A stretch of 64,000 nt of DNA from Nonomuraea fuscirosea (lineage in GTDB: Bacteria; Actinomycetota; Actinomycetes; Streptosporangiales; Streptosporangiaceae), in the NCBI RefSeq assembly GCF_003001935.1, contig NZ_PVNG01000015.1:186001-250000 (forward strand), read 5' to 3'. Positions 57,494 through 64,000 of this stretch are shown one piece after another. A program made the position numbers and the translations under genes. Below the pieces are notes generated by a model that saw only the letters and a list, made by a program, of their open reading frames with translations, ran no database searches and was not told the DNA's origin. How positions within the stretch are numbered: the first letter of the stretch is position 1; every line of letters begins with the position of its first letter.

Positions 57494-58790
57494 TGCCTGT
57501 GTAGTCCCTTCTGCCCCGTTGGGTTTCCGCGTCCGGGATCCGGACGAGGTCGACGATCGTGCGGTCGCCGGCCTGGTCGAGGGCGGCGAGCACCCGCTCG
57601 TCCAGGCATCCGACGACGCACACCTCGGCGTGGTCGAGCACCTCCTCCGCCGAGTCGCCGAGCAGGTCGCCCAGGTGCGGCAGCCGTTCGGCGATGTAGG
57701 CGCGGTTGGCGCCGACCAGCCGCGACAGGGTCACGTTGGCGTCGTAGATGCGCAGGTCGTAACCCTTGCCGAGGAGCCGCTCGGCCAGCTCCACGAGCGG
57801 GCTCTCGCGCAGGTCGTCCGTGCCCGGCTTGAACGACAGGCCGAACATGCCGATCCGGCGCCGGCCGGAGGCGGTGATCAGCTCGAAGGCACGCTGGAGG
57901 TGCGCGTCGTTGGCGGGCAGCACGTGCGACAGCAGCGGGATCGACACGTCGGCCTTCCTGGCCGCGTAGACCAGGCCGCGCAGGTCCTTGGGCAGGCAGG
58001 AGCCGCCGAAGGCGAAGCCGGGGCGCAGGTAGGCGGGGCTGATGTTGAGCTTGCGGTCGGCCAGGAAGACGTCCATGACCTGGTGGGAGTCGAGCCCGAG
58101 CGCCTGGCAGATGGCGCCCATCTCGTTGGCGAAGCCGATCTTGACCGCGTGAAAGGCGTTGTCCGCATATTTCGTCATTTCGGCTACGGGGATGGGGACC
58201 CGGAAGACGTCGCCGGGCAGGCCCTCGTACAGGGAGGCCACCACGTTCCCCGTCCGCTCGTCCGATTCGCCGATCACCGTCTTCGGCGGCGCGAAGAAGT
58301 CGCGCACGCTGGTGCCCTCACGCAGGAACTCGGGGTTGACCGCCACCCCGAAGCCGGCGCCCGCGCGCAGGCCCGAGGCCAGCTCCAGGATCGGCACCAG
58401 CAGCTCGACGCAGGTGCCCGGCAGCATGGTCGAGCGGAAGACGACGACGTGACCGGGCCGCAGCGCCCGGCCGATCTGCTCGGCCACCCGCTCCAGGTAG
58501 GTCGTGGACAGGCTGCCGTTGGGCGCCGACGGCGTGCCCACGCAGACCAGCGACAGCTCGGTGGCCGCGACCGCCTCGGCCGCGTCGGTGGTGGCGCGCA
58601 GCGCGCCCCCGGCGGTCGTCTCGGCGATCAGCTCGCCGATGCGCTCCTCGACGATGGGCGCGTGCCCGCCGTTGATGAGGTCGACCTTGGCCGGATTGAC
58701 GTCCACGCCCACGACCTGATGGCCCATGGAGGCCAGGCAGGCGGCCGAGACGCACCCCACGTAGCCGAGCCCGAAGACACTGATCCGCAT
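57483..58790 (-). CDS. UDP-glucose/GDP-mannose dehydrogenase-family nucleotide-sugar dehydrogenase
   Basis: 435 aa. Oxidises C6 of a nucleotide hexose to a uronate, giving an acidic sugar. NAD motif FGLGYVGCVSAACLASMGHQ, substrate and catalytic residues NPEFLREGTSV, TKYADNAFHAVKIGFANEMG and the active-site Cys in FGGSCLPKDLR, SFKPGTDDLRESP in the C-terminal domain. The sequence resembles GDP-mannose dehydrogenases (AlgD-like) as much as UDP-glucose dehydrogenases; the substrate is undecided. It shares an operon with the GT4 and upstream genes. The Shine-Dalgarno is in a leader hairpin. Confidence 0.9.
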   Translation of the reverse strand: MRISVFGLGYVGCVSAACLASMGHQVVGVDVNPAKVDLINGGHAPIVEERIGELIAETTAGGALRATTDAAEAVAATELSLVCVGTPSAPNGSLSTTYLERVAEQIGRALRPGHVVVFRSTMLPGTCVELLVPILELASGLRAGAGFGVAVNPEFLREGTSVRDFFAPPKTVIGESDERTGNVVASLYEGLPGDVFRVPIPVAEMTKYADNAFHAVKIGFANEMGAICQALGLDSHQVMDVFLADRKLNISPAYLRPGFAFGGSCLPKDLRGLVYAARKADVSIPLLSHVLPANDAHLQRAFELITASGRRRIGMFGLSFKPGTDDLRESPLVELAERLLGKGYDLRIYDANVTLSRLVGANRAYIAERLPHLGDLLGDSAEEVLDHAEVCVVGCLDERVLAALDQAGDRTIVDLVRIPDAETQRGRRDYTGIGW

Positions 58791-58793
58791 AGC

Positions 58794-58827
58794 CGCCCTC
58801 CGTGTTGGACCGTCTATGTGGAGGGCG
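58794..58827 (-). promoter_or_regulatory. Leader hairpin sequestering the ribosome site of the nucleotide-sugar dehydrogenase
   Basis: On the minus strand CGCCCTCC (58820-58827) can pair with GGAGGGCG (58794-58801), 8 perfect pairs across an 18-base loop. GGAGGG is the Shine-Dalgarno of the gene starting at 58790, so in the folded form the ribosome site is masked. A 5'-UTR switch, thermosensor or attenuator is possible. Confidence 0.5.
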
Positions 58828-58880
58828 TAATGCGTTATCCCCCGCCTCCAAGGGATATGTCGGGTATGCCGTTTGGAACG

Positions 58881-59885
58881 TTACCGATTTCTTCCGGCGC
58901 GGAGGGACCGCACGGCCGCCCTGGCCCGGGTGCCGGCGGCGGCGGTCCACCGGCGGGCCGGATTCCTGGTCACGATGCCCTGGCAGACCACGCTCTCGCC
59001 GGTCCTGGCCCGCCGCTTGTACTCGTCCTCGCCCCGCCCGAGGTCGATCCTGGCGATCCCGAGCGAAGGGGCCGCCGCGACCAGCTCGCGCAGCAGGATC
59101 CAGCCGGGGGACAGCTTGGCGTACGCCGGGTCGTAGACGGGGAACCACCAGTGCAGCACCCCGCCCGACCTGAGCCCGAAGTGGGCCGCGAGCAGGTGCG
59201 GCCCGGCGCGCAGGGTGGACAGCACGCCGCCGAAGCCCGGGTCGCGGGTGCTGAGCAGCCCTTCGAGCAGCTTGATCCGGTCGGGCTCGGCGAAGTAGTC
59301 CTGGGCGCCGGTGGCGGCGTACTGGGCCCGCTTGAGCTCGATCACCCGTGCCAGCGCCCCGGCGTCCACCGAGTCCGCCTCGAACCTGACCGCGCCGAGG
59401 TCCCGCTCGGCCCTGGCGGCCCTGCGCCGCGCCTGCCCCATGTTGTCCTTGCCGCTCTTGGAGGCCCGGCCCAGATAGCCCGTCAGCCCGCCGGTGACGT
59501 CCAGGTAGGGCGACGGCCTGCGCGAGAGCACCCACCGCTCGAAGCCGGGGGCGTCCGGCACCAGATGGTCGAACGCGTAGCCGCTCGCGCCGTTCCCGAG
59601 CAGGTCGAGCGGCCGGAACCCGGCGCCGGCGGCCAGGATCGGCCCCTGGAAGTCCGCCCCGGGCCAGCCGGCCGGGCGCAGCAGCCGGCCGTCGCGGTGG
59701 TGCGGCACGAACACGTCGTCCCCGACGGCCACGTGGACGGTGCGCCCCGAGGCGTGCACGGCCGCGGAGAAGCCGGGATGGAAGTACGGGCTGTCCAGCG
59801 CCGGGTTCGCGGCCCGTACCGTCTCCCAGGCGTCCAGCTCGGCCGCGGAGAGCTCGCCGAACGTCCTGACCCGCAGGCCCGTCAT
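58881..59885 (-). CDS. FemAB/CelD-like GNAT-fold acyltransferase
   Basis: 334 aa, Acetyltransf_6-type (BcsL/CelD). Blocks visible are NPALDSPYFHPGFSAAVHA, GLTGYLGRASKSGKDNMGQA, and DLGRGEDEYKRRARTGESVV, plus a Rossmann-like C-terminus. Such enzymes modify cell-wall or exopolysaccharide chains with an acyl or amino-acyl group. ATGA overlap with the upstream GT2 gene (start cat at 59883-59885) shows co-translation. Gap to the dehydrogenase downstream is 90 bp and holds the hairpin. Confidence 0.78.
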   Translation of the reverse strand: MTGLRVRTFGELSAAELDAWETVRAANPALDSPYFHPGFSAAVHASGRTVHVAVGDDVFVPHHRDGRLLRPAGWPGADFQGPILAAGAGFRPLDLLGNGASGYAFDHLVPDAPGFERWVLSRRPSPYLDVTGGLTGYLGRASKSGKDNMGQARRRAARAERDLGAVRFEADSVDAGALARVIELKRAQYAATGAQDYFAEPDRIKLLEGLLSTRDPGFGGVLSTLRAGPHLLAAHFGLRSGGVLHWWFPVYDPAYAKLSPGWILLRELVAAAPSLGIARIDLGRGEDEYKRRARTGESVVCQGIVTRNPARRWTAAAGTRARAAVRSLRAGRNR

Positions 59886-60793
59886 TGGGGCAGGGCCGTC
59901 ATGCGCCGGGAGGGGCGCAACAGCGCCACCACACTGGCCCTGGACGTACGCCGCCCCGCCAGCGCCCGCACGGCCTCACCGGCGAGCACGGCCACGTAGT
60001 ACGCCGTCCCGCGCACGGGCCCGTGCCGCCGCCGGAACAGCCGGACCTTGTTGACGACCAGCAGCGACGCCAGCACCGGATCGATCCCCGACGCGCCGCC
60101 GATGTGCTCGACCACCGAGGCGGGCTCGTACCAGGTGGCCCAGCCCAGGTCAGCGGCGCGCAGGCAGTAGTCCGTCTCCTCGCTGTAGAGCAGGAACGAC
60201 TCGTCCCACGCCCCCACCTCGCGGATCATCCGCGGCGCGAGCATCAGCGCCGCCCCCGTCGCCCAGGCGAAGGCGCCCGGCCTGGCGTAGTCGCGCGGGT
60301 CGGTCACCAGCTCGCCCGCCGTGCCCATGCGCCCGGCCAGCGCCCCGCCGACCACCGCCTCGGCCACAGCCCGGCCCACCGTGGGCATCCGGCGCAGCGA
60401 GGGTTGCAGCGTGCCGTCCGGATTGACCATGTACGGCACTACGATGCCCCGGCCCGGCTGCTCCAGGCAGTCCAGCAGGGGCGCGATCGCCCCCGAGCGC
60501 AGCCGGCAGTCGGGGTTGAGCACGTAGACGCCGTCCAGCCGGTCGAGGTCGAGCGCGGCGATCCCGGCGTTGATGGCCGCCGCGTATCCGGCGTTCCTGC
60601 CCACCTGCACCACCGTGACCGGCAGGTCCGCCCGCGCGGCCGCCAGCGCCGTGGAGTCGTCCTTCGAGGCGTTGTCCGCCACCACGACCGCGGCCAGCTC
60701 CACCCCGGCCGCGCCGGCCGGCAGCGAGTCGAGGCAGCCCTGGAGCACGTCCGCGCTGTTGTAGGTGACGATGACCACCGCGACCCTGCGCAT
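59882..60793 (-). CDS. Family 2 glycosyltransferase (rhamnosyltransferase-like)
   Basis: 303 aa. VAVVIVTYNSADVLQGCLDS is the GT2 start, then VVADNASKDDSTALAA, YVLNPDCRLRSGAIAPLLDC (DCR in place of a DxD) and ATGAALMLAPRMIREVGAWDESFLLYSEETD, typical for rhamnosyltransferase-like GT2. Given the dTDP-rhamnose genes, a rhamnosyl transfer is plausible. The start is ATG 60793, immediately overlapping the deacetylase stop. Confidence 0.87.
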   Translation of the reverse strand: MRRVAVVIVTYNSADVLQGCLDSLPAGAAGVELAAVVVADNASKDDSTALAAARADLPVTVVQVGRNAGYAAAINAGIAALDLDRLDGVYVLNPDCRLRSGAIAPLLDCLEQPGRGIVVPYMVNPDGTLQPSLRRMPTVGRAVAEAVVGGALAGRMGTAGELVTDPRDYARPGAFAWATGAALMLAPRMIREVGAWDESFLLYSEETDYCLRAADLGWATWYEPASVVEHIGGASGIDPVLASLLVVNKVRLFRRRHGPVRGTAYYVAVLAGEAVRALAGRRTSRASVVALLRPSRRMTALPQ

Positions 60794-61452
60794 CAGCGCA
60801 CCCGCTTGTACAGCCGCATGCCGAGCTTGCCCACCCGGCGGGCCGGCGAGGGCCCGGCGAGCACTCCGTCGATCCACGCGGCGTCCAGGTCGCGCCGCAG
60901 GCTGGTCCGCGGCTGCAGCCACGAGCCCGCCCTGGCCCGGCCGCCGTCGCTGGTGTACGCGCGGGTCACCCCCGCGCGGCGTAAGCGGCGCAGCACCCGT
61001 CTGTCGTAGGAGCCGAACGGGATCGCCACCCTGGACACGGGCGTGCCGGTCAGCTCGCCGAGCACCTCATGGGCCCGGGTCAGCTCCTCGCCCGCTTGGG
61101 CCGCGTCCAGCGTGCGCCAGTCGCGGTGCGCCCAGCCGTGCGAGCCCACCCGCATCCCCTGGCCGACCAGTTCGCGCACGCCGCCGGCGTCGAGCCGGCC
61201 CGGCTCACCGAGCAGCCCCGCCAGGACGAAGAACTCCGCCTCCAGCCCGCGCTCCAGCAGCCGGGGGAGCGCGATCTCCACGTCGGAGGCGTTGCCGTCG
61301 TCGAACGTGAGCCGTACGTCGGGCCGCCCCGCCACCGCGTCGACCACCCGCTCGAACTGCTCGACCGACACCCACGTCTGGTCCTCGCCCCGGTCGAGCT
61401 CCCGGGTGGTGCCGCCGATGCCGTGCACGGTCAGATTCGTCACCGCACGCAT
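60793..61452 (-). CDS. NodB-type polysaccharide deacetylase 2
   Basis: 219 aa, carbohydrate esterase 4 family, without a signal peptide. Motif 1 RLTFDDGNASD, motif 2 VGSHGWAHRDW and motif 3 VAIPFGSYDRR are recognisable, though motif 1 differs from the usual TFDDG(P) by N. It likely acts on the lipid-linked or nascent polysaccharide in the cytoplasm, removing acetyl groups. It overlaps the GT2 stop-start (TGATG). Confidence 0.85.
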   Translation of the reverse strand: MRAVTNLTVHGIGGTTRELDRGEDQTWVSVEQFERVVDAVAGRPDVRLTFDDGNASDVEIALPRLLERGLEAEFFVLAGLLGEPGRLDAGGVRELVGQGMRVGSHGWAHRDWRTLDAAQAGEELTRAHEVLGELTGTPVSRVAIPFGSYDRRVLRRLRRAGVTRAYTSDGGRARAGSWLQPRTSLRRDLDAAWIDGVLAGPSPARRVGKLGMRLYKRVR

Positions 61453-61507
61453 CCCGCCCCCTGATCAGAGTGCCGCCGAGAGTGTTATCGCCGCCCGGGA
61501 TGGACCG

Positions 61508-62401
61508 TTACAGGCGACTTGCGTGCCAATCGACCGTCCGGCTGAGGCCCTCCTTCAGGGAGACGACCGGCCGCCAGCCCAGGACGCGGGCGGCCGGCTC
61601 GATGTCGGAGCGCTGCGCGCGGTCCAGCGGGCGGGCGGCCACCGCGCCGTACACGGGCCTGGCGGGGCCGCCGACGATCTTCGCCAGCAGCTCCGCGGTG
61701 TCGCGGATGGAGACCGGCTCCGGCGTGCCGATGTCGAGCACGTGCCCGGCCGCGTCGCCGCTCGCGCCCGCGCGGACGAACGCCTCCACCACGTCGTCCA
61801 CGTACACCCAGGTGATCAGTCTGGTCCCGGACGTCAGCTCGGGCTTCTGCCCGCGCAGCAGCGACAGCGTCACGTACGGCACCAGCCTGGCCAGGTTCGG
61901 CTCGCCGGGGCCGTAGACCATGGCCACCCGCAGCACCGACACCGGCACCTGCCACAGCGCGTGGTACAGGCGCGCGTACCCGGTCGCCGCCGCCTTGGCC
62001 GCCGCGTACGGGGAGCCGGGAGCCTGCCCGTCACGCGGCTCCTCCACGGACCCGGCCAGCACCACGCTGCGCACCGAAGTGCCGGTCAGCGCGGTCAGCA
62101 GGTTCACCGTGGCGCCCAGGTTGCCCGCCAGCGTGGGGCCCACGGTGGCCGGCTCGCGTCCGCCGGTGACTTCACCGGCCAGGTGGAAGACCACCTCCGG
62201 CTCGACTTGCGTGACCAGCTTCGCGGTGGCGGCGGCGTCGGTGAGGTCCACCGCGTGCCAGCCCCGGCTTCCCCGCTCCGGTGGGCGGCGGCTCACCGCG
62301 TGCGTCTCCGCGCCCAGCTCGGTCAGCCGCCGGACGAGGTGGGAGCCGATGAACCCGGTCGCGCCCGTTATCAGGGCCCGCGTCCCGTTCCAGACGGACA
62401 T
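61508..62401 (-). CDS. NAD-dependent epimerase/reductase (extended SDR)
   Basis: 297 aa. The cofactor motif is GATGFIGSHLVRRLTELGAE; active site GSVEEPRD and YAAAK (Tyr/Lys), then VAMVYGPGEPNLARLVPYVT. Shorter than rfbB-type dehydratases and resembling 4-ketoreductases or GDP-fucose-type enzymes. Substrate unknown; probably makes another deoxysugar donor for the locus. A 55-bp gap separates it from the deacetylase. Confidence 0.87.
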   Translation of the reverse strand: MSVWNGTRALITGATGFIGSHLVRRLTELGAETHAVSRRPPERGSRGWHAVDLTDAAATAKLVTQVEPEVVFHLAGEVTGGREPATVGPTLAGNLGATVNLLTALTGTSVRSVVLAGSVEEPRDGQAPGSPYAAAKAAATGYARLYHALWQVPVSVLRVAMVYGPGEPNLARLVPYVTLSLLRGQKPELTSGTRLITWVYVDDVVEAFVRAGASGDAAGHVLDIGTPEPVSIRDTAELLAKIVGGPARPVYGAVAARPLDRAQRSDIEPAARVLGWRPVVSLKEGLSRTVDWHASRL

Positions 62402-62419
62402 GCGGCCTCCGCGGTTCCT

Positions 62420-63436
62420 TCAGTCGTGTTGTTCGGGTGACGGTATGGGATCGCCCGAATCGTGCCAGACGTTTCCCGACCCCGCCCGGAGCTCCGCGCG
62501 CGTGCTCAGCAGGATCGGGCAGTCGTACGCGGAGGCGCGGCCGAACCGGTTGCCGGTGACCCGCTGCCCGGTCAGCGGCCGGCCCAGCGGCGTGTGGTCG
62601 ATGTTGACCACGCAGGCGCCGCCGTCGAGGTAGTTGTCCTCCACCCGCAGGTCGTCCGCCGATGACTGGACGGCCGCGTTCGGGTCCTCCGTGGTGGAGA
62701 CGTCGATCGTGTTGTGCCGCAGCGTGACGCCGCGCTGCTCGGCGAAGGCCTGGACGCCGTCGTTGTGCGTGGACTCGCCGCCCTGGTCGGGATCGCTGGC
62801 GAACCAGCTCAGGTCGTGGATGTAGGAGTCCTGGACCAGGGTGCCGGTGTGAGCCTTGATCCCGTCCACCGTACCGTGGAACTCGCTGCGGTAGATCTTG
62901 GTGTGCCCCGCCCAGATGCCGTCGATCGACGGCGAGGGATGCGTGGGGTAGAACTCGGAGTCCTCGATCACGGTGTCGCGGGCGTGCTCGCTGTCGACCA
63001 GCGGGCGCGTCTCCTCGGTGGGGCCGCCGCGGAAGACGCACTTCCTGAACGTGACGCCGCGCGCGGTCACGGTGACGAAGCCGTAGAAGACCTGGCCCTC
63101 GACGACCTCGCCGTCCCTGGCGAAGATCTGGTCACCGGCGACGTCGGTGAGCGTCGTGCCCGGGGGGACGCCGGTCGAGGCGGCGTCGGGGAAGCCGGCC
63201 GGGACCGTCGCCGGGGGGCTGACCGCCTGGTCCGCGGCCTGTCCCGGCTGCTCTGCGGCCTGTCCTGCTTGGTCCGCAGCCTTTTTGGCCTGGTCTGTGG
63301 CCTTCTCGGCTGGTTCGGCCGTCTGTCCGGCTGGGCTCCCGGCCTGCCCGGCCGGCTCGGTCAGTTCACCCGCGACGGCCACGACCAGTGCCAGGGCGGC
63401 GACCGCGGCTACAACGTACGACCACGTCCTCGCCAC
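62420..63436 (-). CDS. Secreted right-handed beta-helix protein 2 with repetitive linker
   Basis: 338 aa. Signal-anchor (VVAAVAALALVVAVAGEL) followed by an Ala/Asp/Gln/Lys-rich linker of short repeats (TDQAKKAADQAGQAAEQPGQ) and a beta-helix: FYGFVTVTARGVTFRKCVFR, DGIKAHTGTLVQDSYIHDLS, HNDGVQAFAEQRGVTLRHNT, LRVEDNYLDGGACVVNIDH. Shares the DG(V/I)Q and HNT motifs with the protein at 53912. It may be polysaccharide-binding or modifying at the cell surface. First gene of the leftward group; promoter probably within 63437-63456 and the preceding sequence. Confidence 0.8.
   Translation of the reverse strand: MARTWSYVVAAVAALALVVAVAGELTEPAGQAGSPAGQTAEPAEKATDQAKKAADQAGQAAEQPGQAADQAVSPPATVPAGFPDAASTGVPPGTTLTDVAGDQIFARDGEVVEGQVFYGFVTVTARGVTFRKCVFRGGPTEETRPLVDSEHARDTVIEDSEFYPTHPSPSIDGIWAGHTKIYRSEFHGTVDGIKAHTGTLVQDSYIHDLSWFASDPDQGGESTHNDGVQAFAEQRGVTLRHNTIDVSTTEDPNAAVQSSADDLRVEDNYLDGGACVVNIDHTPLGRPLTGQRVTGNRFGRASAYDCPILLSTRAELRAGSGNVWHDSGDPIPSPEQHD
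63222..63345. repeat. Degenerate GGCCTG-based short repeats encoding the linker of beta-helix protein 2
   Basis: Units like GGTCCGCGGCCTGTCC recur with changes and translate on the minus strand to DQA/EQP/GQAA steps. Length and unit count are approximate. Confidence 0.4.
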
Positions 63437-63456
63437 CCCGGCATCGTCGCGAAAAA

Positions 63457-64000
63457 TCAGCCGATGCGCCAGGTGTCGCCACCCAGCAGCAGCTCTCCCA
63501 GGTCGCCGGGCCCCTTCTGGGCCACGGCCTCTTCCAGTTGCTCGGCCATGAGCACGTCGTACGCCGGCCGGTCCACCTGACGGAAGATGCCGATCGGCAC
63601 GTGCTCGAAGGCCGGCTCGTCGAGCCTGCTGAGCGCGAAGGCCACCGACGGGTCGGGGTTGTGCGCGTCGTGCACGAGGATCTCGTCCTCGCTCACGCCG
63701 TCGCGGGCCACGACCTCGATGCCGCCGTTCGCACCGCGGACGACGGCCTTCGAGGCGCTGGTGATCGGCTGCCCGTGCTCCAGCCGCAGCGTGATGTCGT
63801 CGCGGACCTCGGGGTCCTTGAGCTGCTCGAAGGCGTTGTCGTTGAAGATGTTGCAGTTCTGGTAGATCTCGACCAGCGACGTGCCGCGGTGCTCGGTCGC
63901 CTCGCGCAGCACCGACTGCAGGTGCTTGCGGTCGGAGTCGATGGTCCTGGCCACGAACGACGCCTCGGCGCCGATGGCCAGCGAGATCGGGTTGAACGGC
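63457..64000 (-). CDS. korB: 2-oxoacid:ferredoxin oxidoreductase subunit beta (KorB), C-terminal part
   Basis: Thiamine-diphosphate subunit of 2-oxoglutarate/2-oxoacid:ferredoxin oxidoreductase. The open frame runs off the right end. The C-terminal part reads NPISLAIGAEASFVARTIDS, then GTSLVEIYQNCNIFNDNAFE, which fits the KorB family. The upstream half with the GIGC-type motif is outside the window. A valine codon inside the ASFVAR segment is not the true start. It faces away from the EPS locus. Confidence 0.9.
   Translation of the reverse strand, partial: PFNPISLAIGAEASFVARTIDSDRKHLQSVLREATEHRGTSLVEIYQNCNIFNDNAFEQLKDPEVRDDITLRLEHGQPITSASKAVVRGANGGIEVVARDGVSEDEILVHDAHNPDPSVAFALSRLDEPAFEHVPIGIFRQVDRPAYDVLMAEQLEEAVAQKGPGDLGELLLGGDTWRIG

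Noticed and set aside
57324-59999. An 891-codon plus-strand open frame over the dehydrogenase and acyltransferase genes.
   Set aside because: It is antisense to genes with clear motifs and shows no homology of its own.
1-64000. CRISPR arrays, tRNA or rRNA genes, insertion sequences, integrases.
   Set aside because: No regularly spaced repeats of 25-40 bp, no cloverleaf or rRNA signature and no transposase or recombinase motif was seen in any reading frame.

Overview
The window is high-GC, gene-dense, with frequent GTG and TTG starts, ATGA/GTGA/TTGA overlaps and actinobacterial gene types (actinobacterial-style NuoLMN, a long StrD-like thymidylyltransferase, FCD-GntR, MerR, TetR and LysR regulators). 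It looks like a chromosome segment of a filamentous actinomycete. Streptosporangiales such as Nonomuraea is my inference, not proven by the sequence. The left edge cuts nuoL and the right edge cuts a 2-oxoacid:ferredoxin oxidoreductase beta subunit (korB), so two pieces of core energy metabolism bracket about 57 kb of mostly accessory DNA.

Layout. (1) 1-6.7 kb: nuoL-nuoM-nuoN, a trans-polyprenyl diphosphate synthase (probably menaquinone side chain) and a convergent RarD-type transporter. (2) 6.8-10.6 kb: a two-component system (NarL-type regulator, membrane histidine kinase) divergent from a membrane-anchored serine hydrolase; the gap between them holds a perfect 13-bp inverted repeat. (3) 10.6-18.4 kb: a sugar catabolic island: DeoR-family regulator, ABC sugar transporter (lipoprotein and two permeases), class II aldolase, an ADP-dependent phosphofructokinase/glucokinase-family kinase and a mannose-6-phosphate isomerase. 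Both ends of the island carry a fragment of the same PIN-domain gene, sharing an exact 25-bp stretch. (4) 18.4-21.2 kb: a PST-rich membrane protein and a tightly overlapped cassette of an XRE-ImmA/IrrE regulator-peptidase, a frameshifted DUF3368-like PIN nuclease and a small unknown protein, a candidate toxin-antitoxin or stress module.

(5) 21.3-36.2 kb: small regulator-plus-target units, several with visible operators: oxidoreductase/TetR, an AAA ATPase with DUF234-like C-terminus, MerR/membrane protein, ICL-PEPM/LysR, an MBL-fold hydrolase, a NodB deacetylase, a VOC protein, an SRPBCC-DUF4166-TetR operon, MmcQ/YjbR, GNAT, EamA-GntR and small hypotheticals. (6) 36.2-63.4 kb: a large exopolysaccharide/capsule locus. 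It has an initiating sugar phosphotransferase, all four dTDP-L-rhamnose genes, a block with a C-methyltransferase, cytidylyltransferase, PIG-L deacetylase, epimerase, DUF4910 aminopeptidase-like protein and a Cys-rich duplicated protein, then a Wzx-type flippase, two Wzz-like proteins, an O-antigen-ligase/polymerase, at least five glycosyltransferases, a nucleotide-sugar dehydrogenase, a second RmlC-like protein, two paralogous beta-helix proteins, a deacetylase and a FemAB-like acyltransferase. Together these can activate, modify, assemble, export and polymerise a repeat-unit polysaccharide.

The best candidates for new biology are the ADP-kinase sugar island with PIN-gene scars, the ImmA-PIN cassette, the 41.5-47.4 kb sugar-modification block with the duplicated Cys-rich protein, and the RmlC paralog with its catalytic tyrosine position changed to histidine. 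In-frame minisatellites of 12 or 15 bp recur in several genes. No tRNA, rRNA, CRISPR array, transposase or integrase was recognised.
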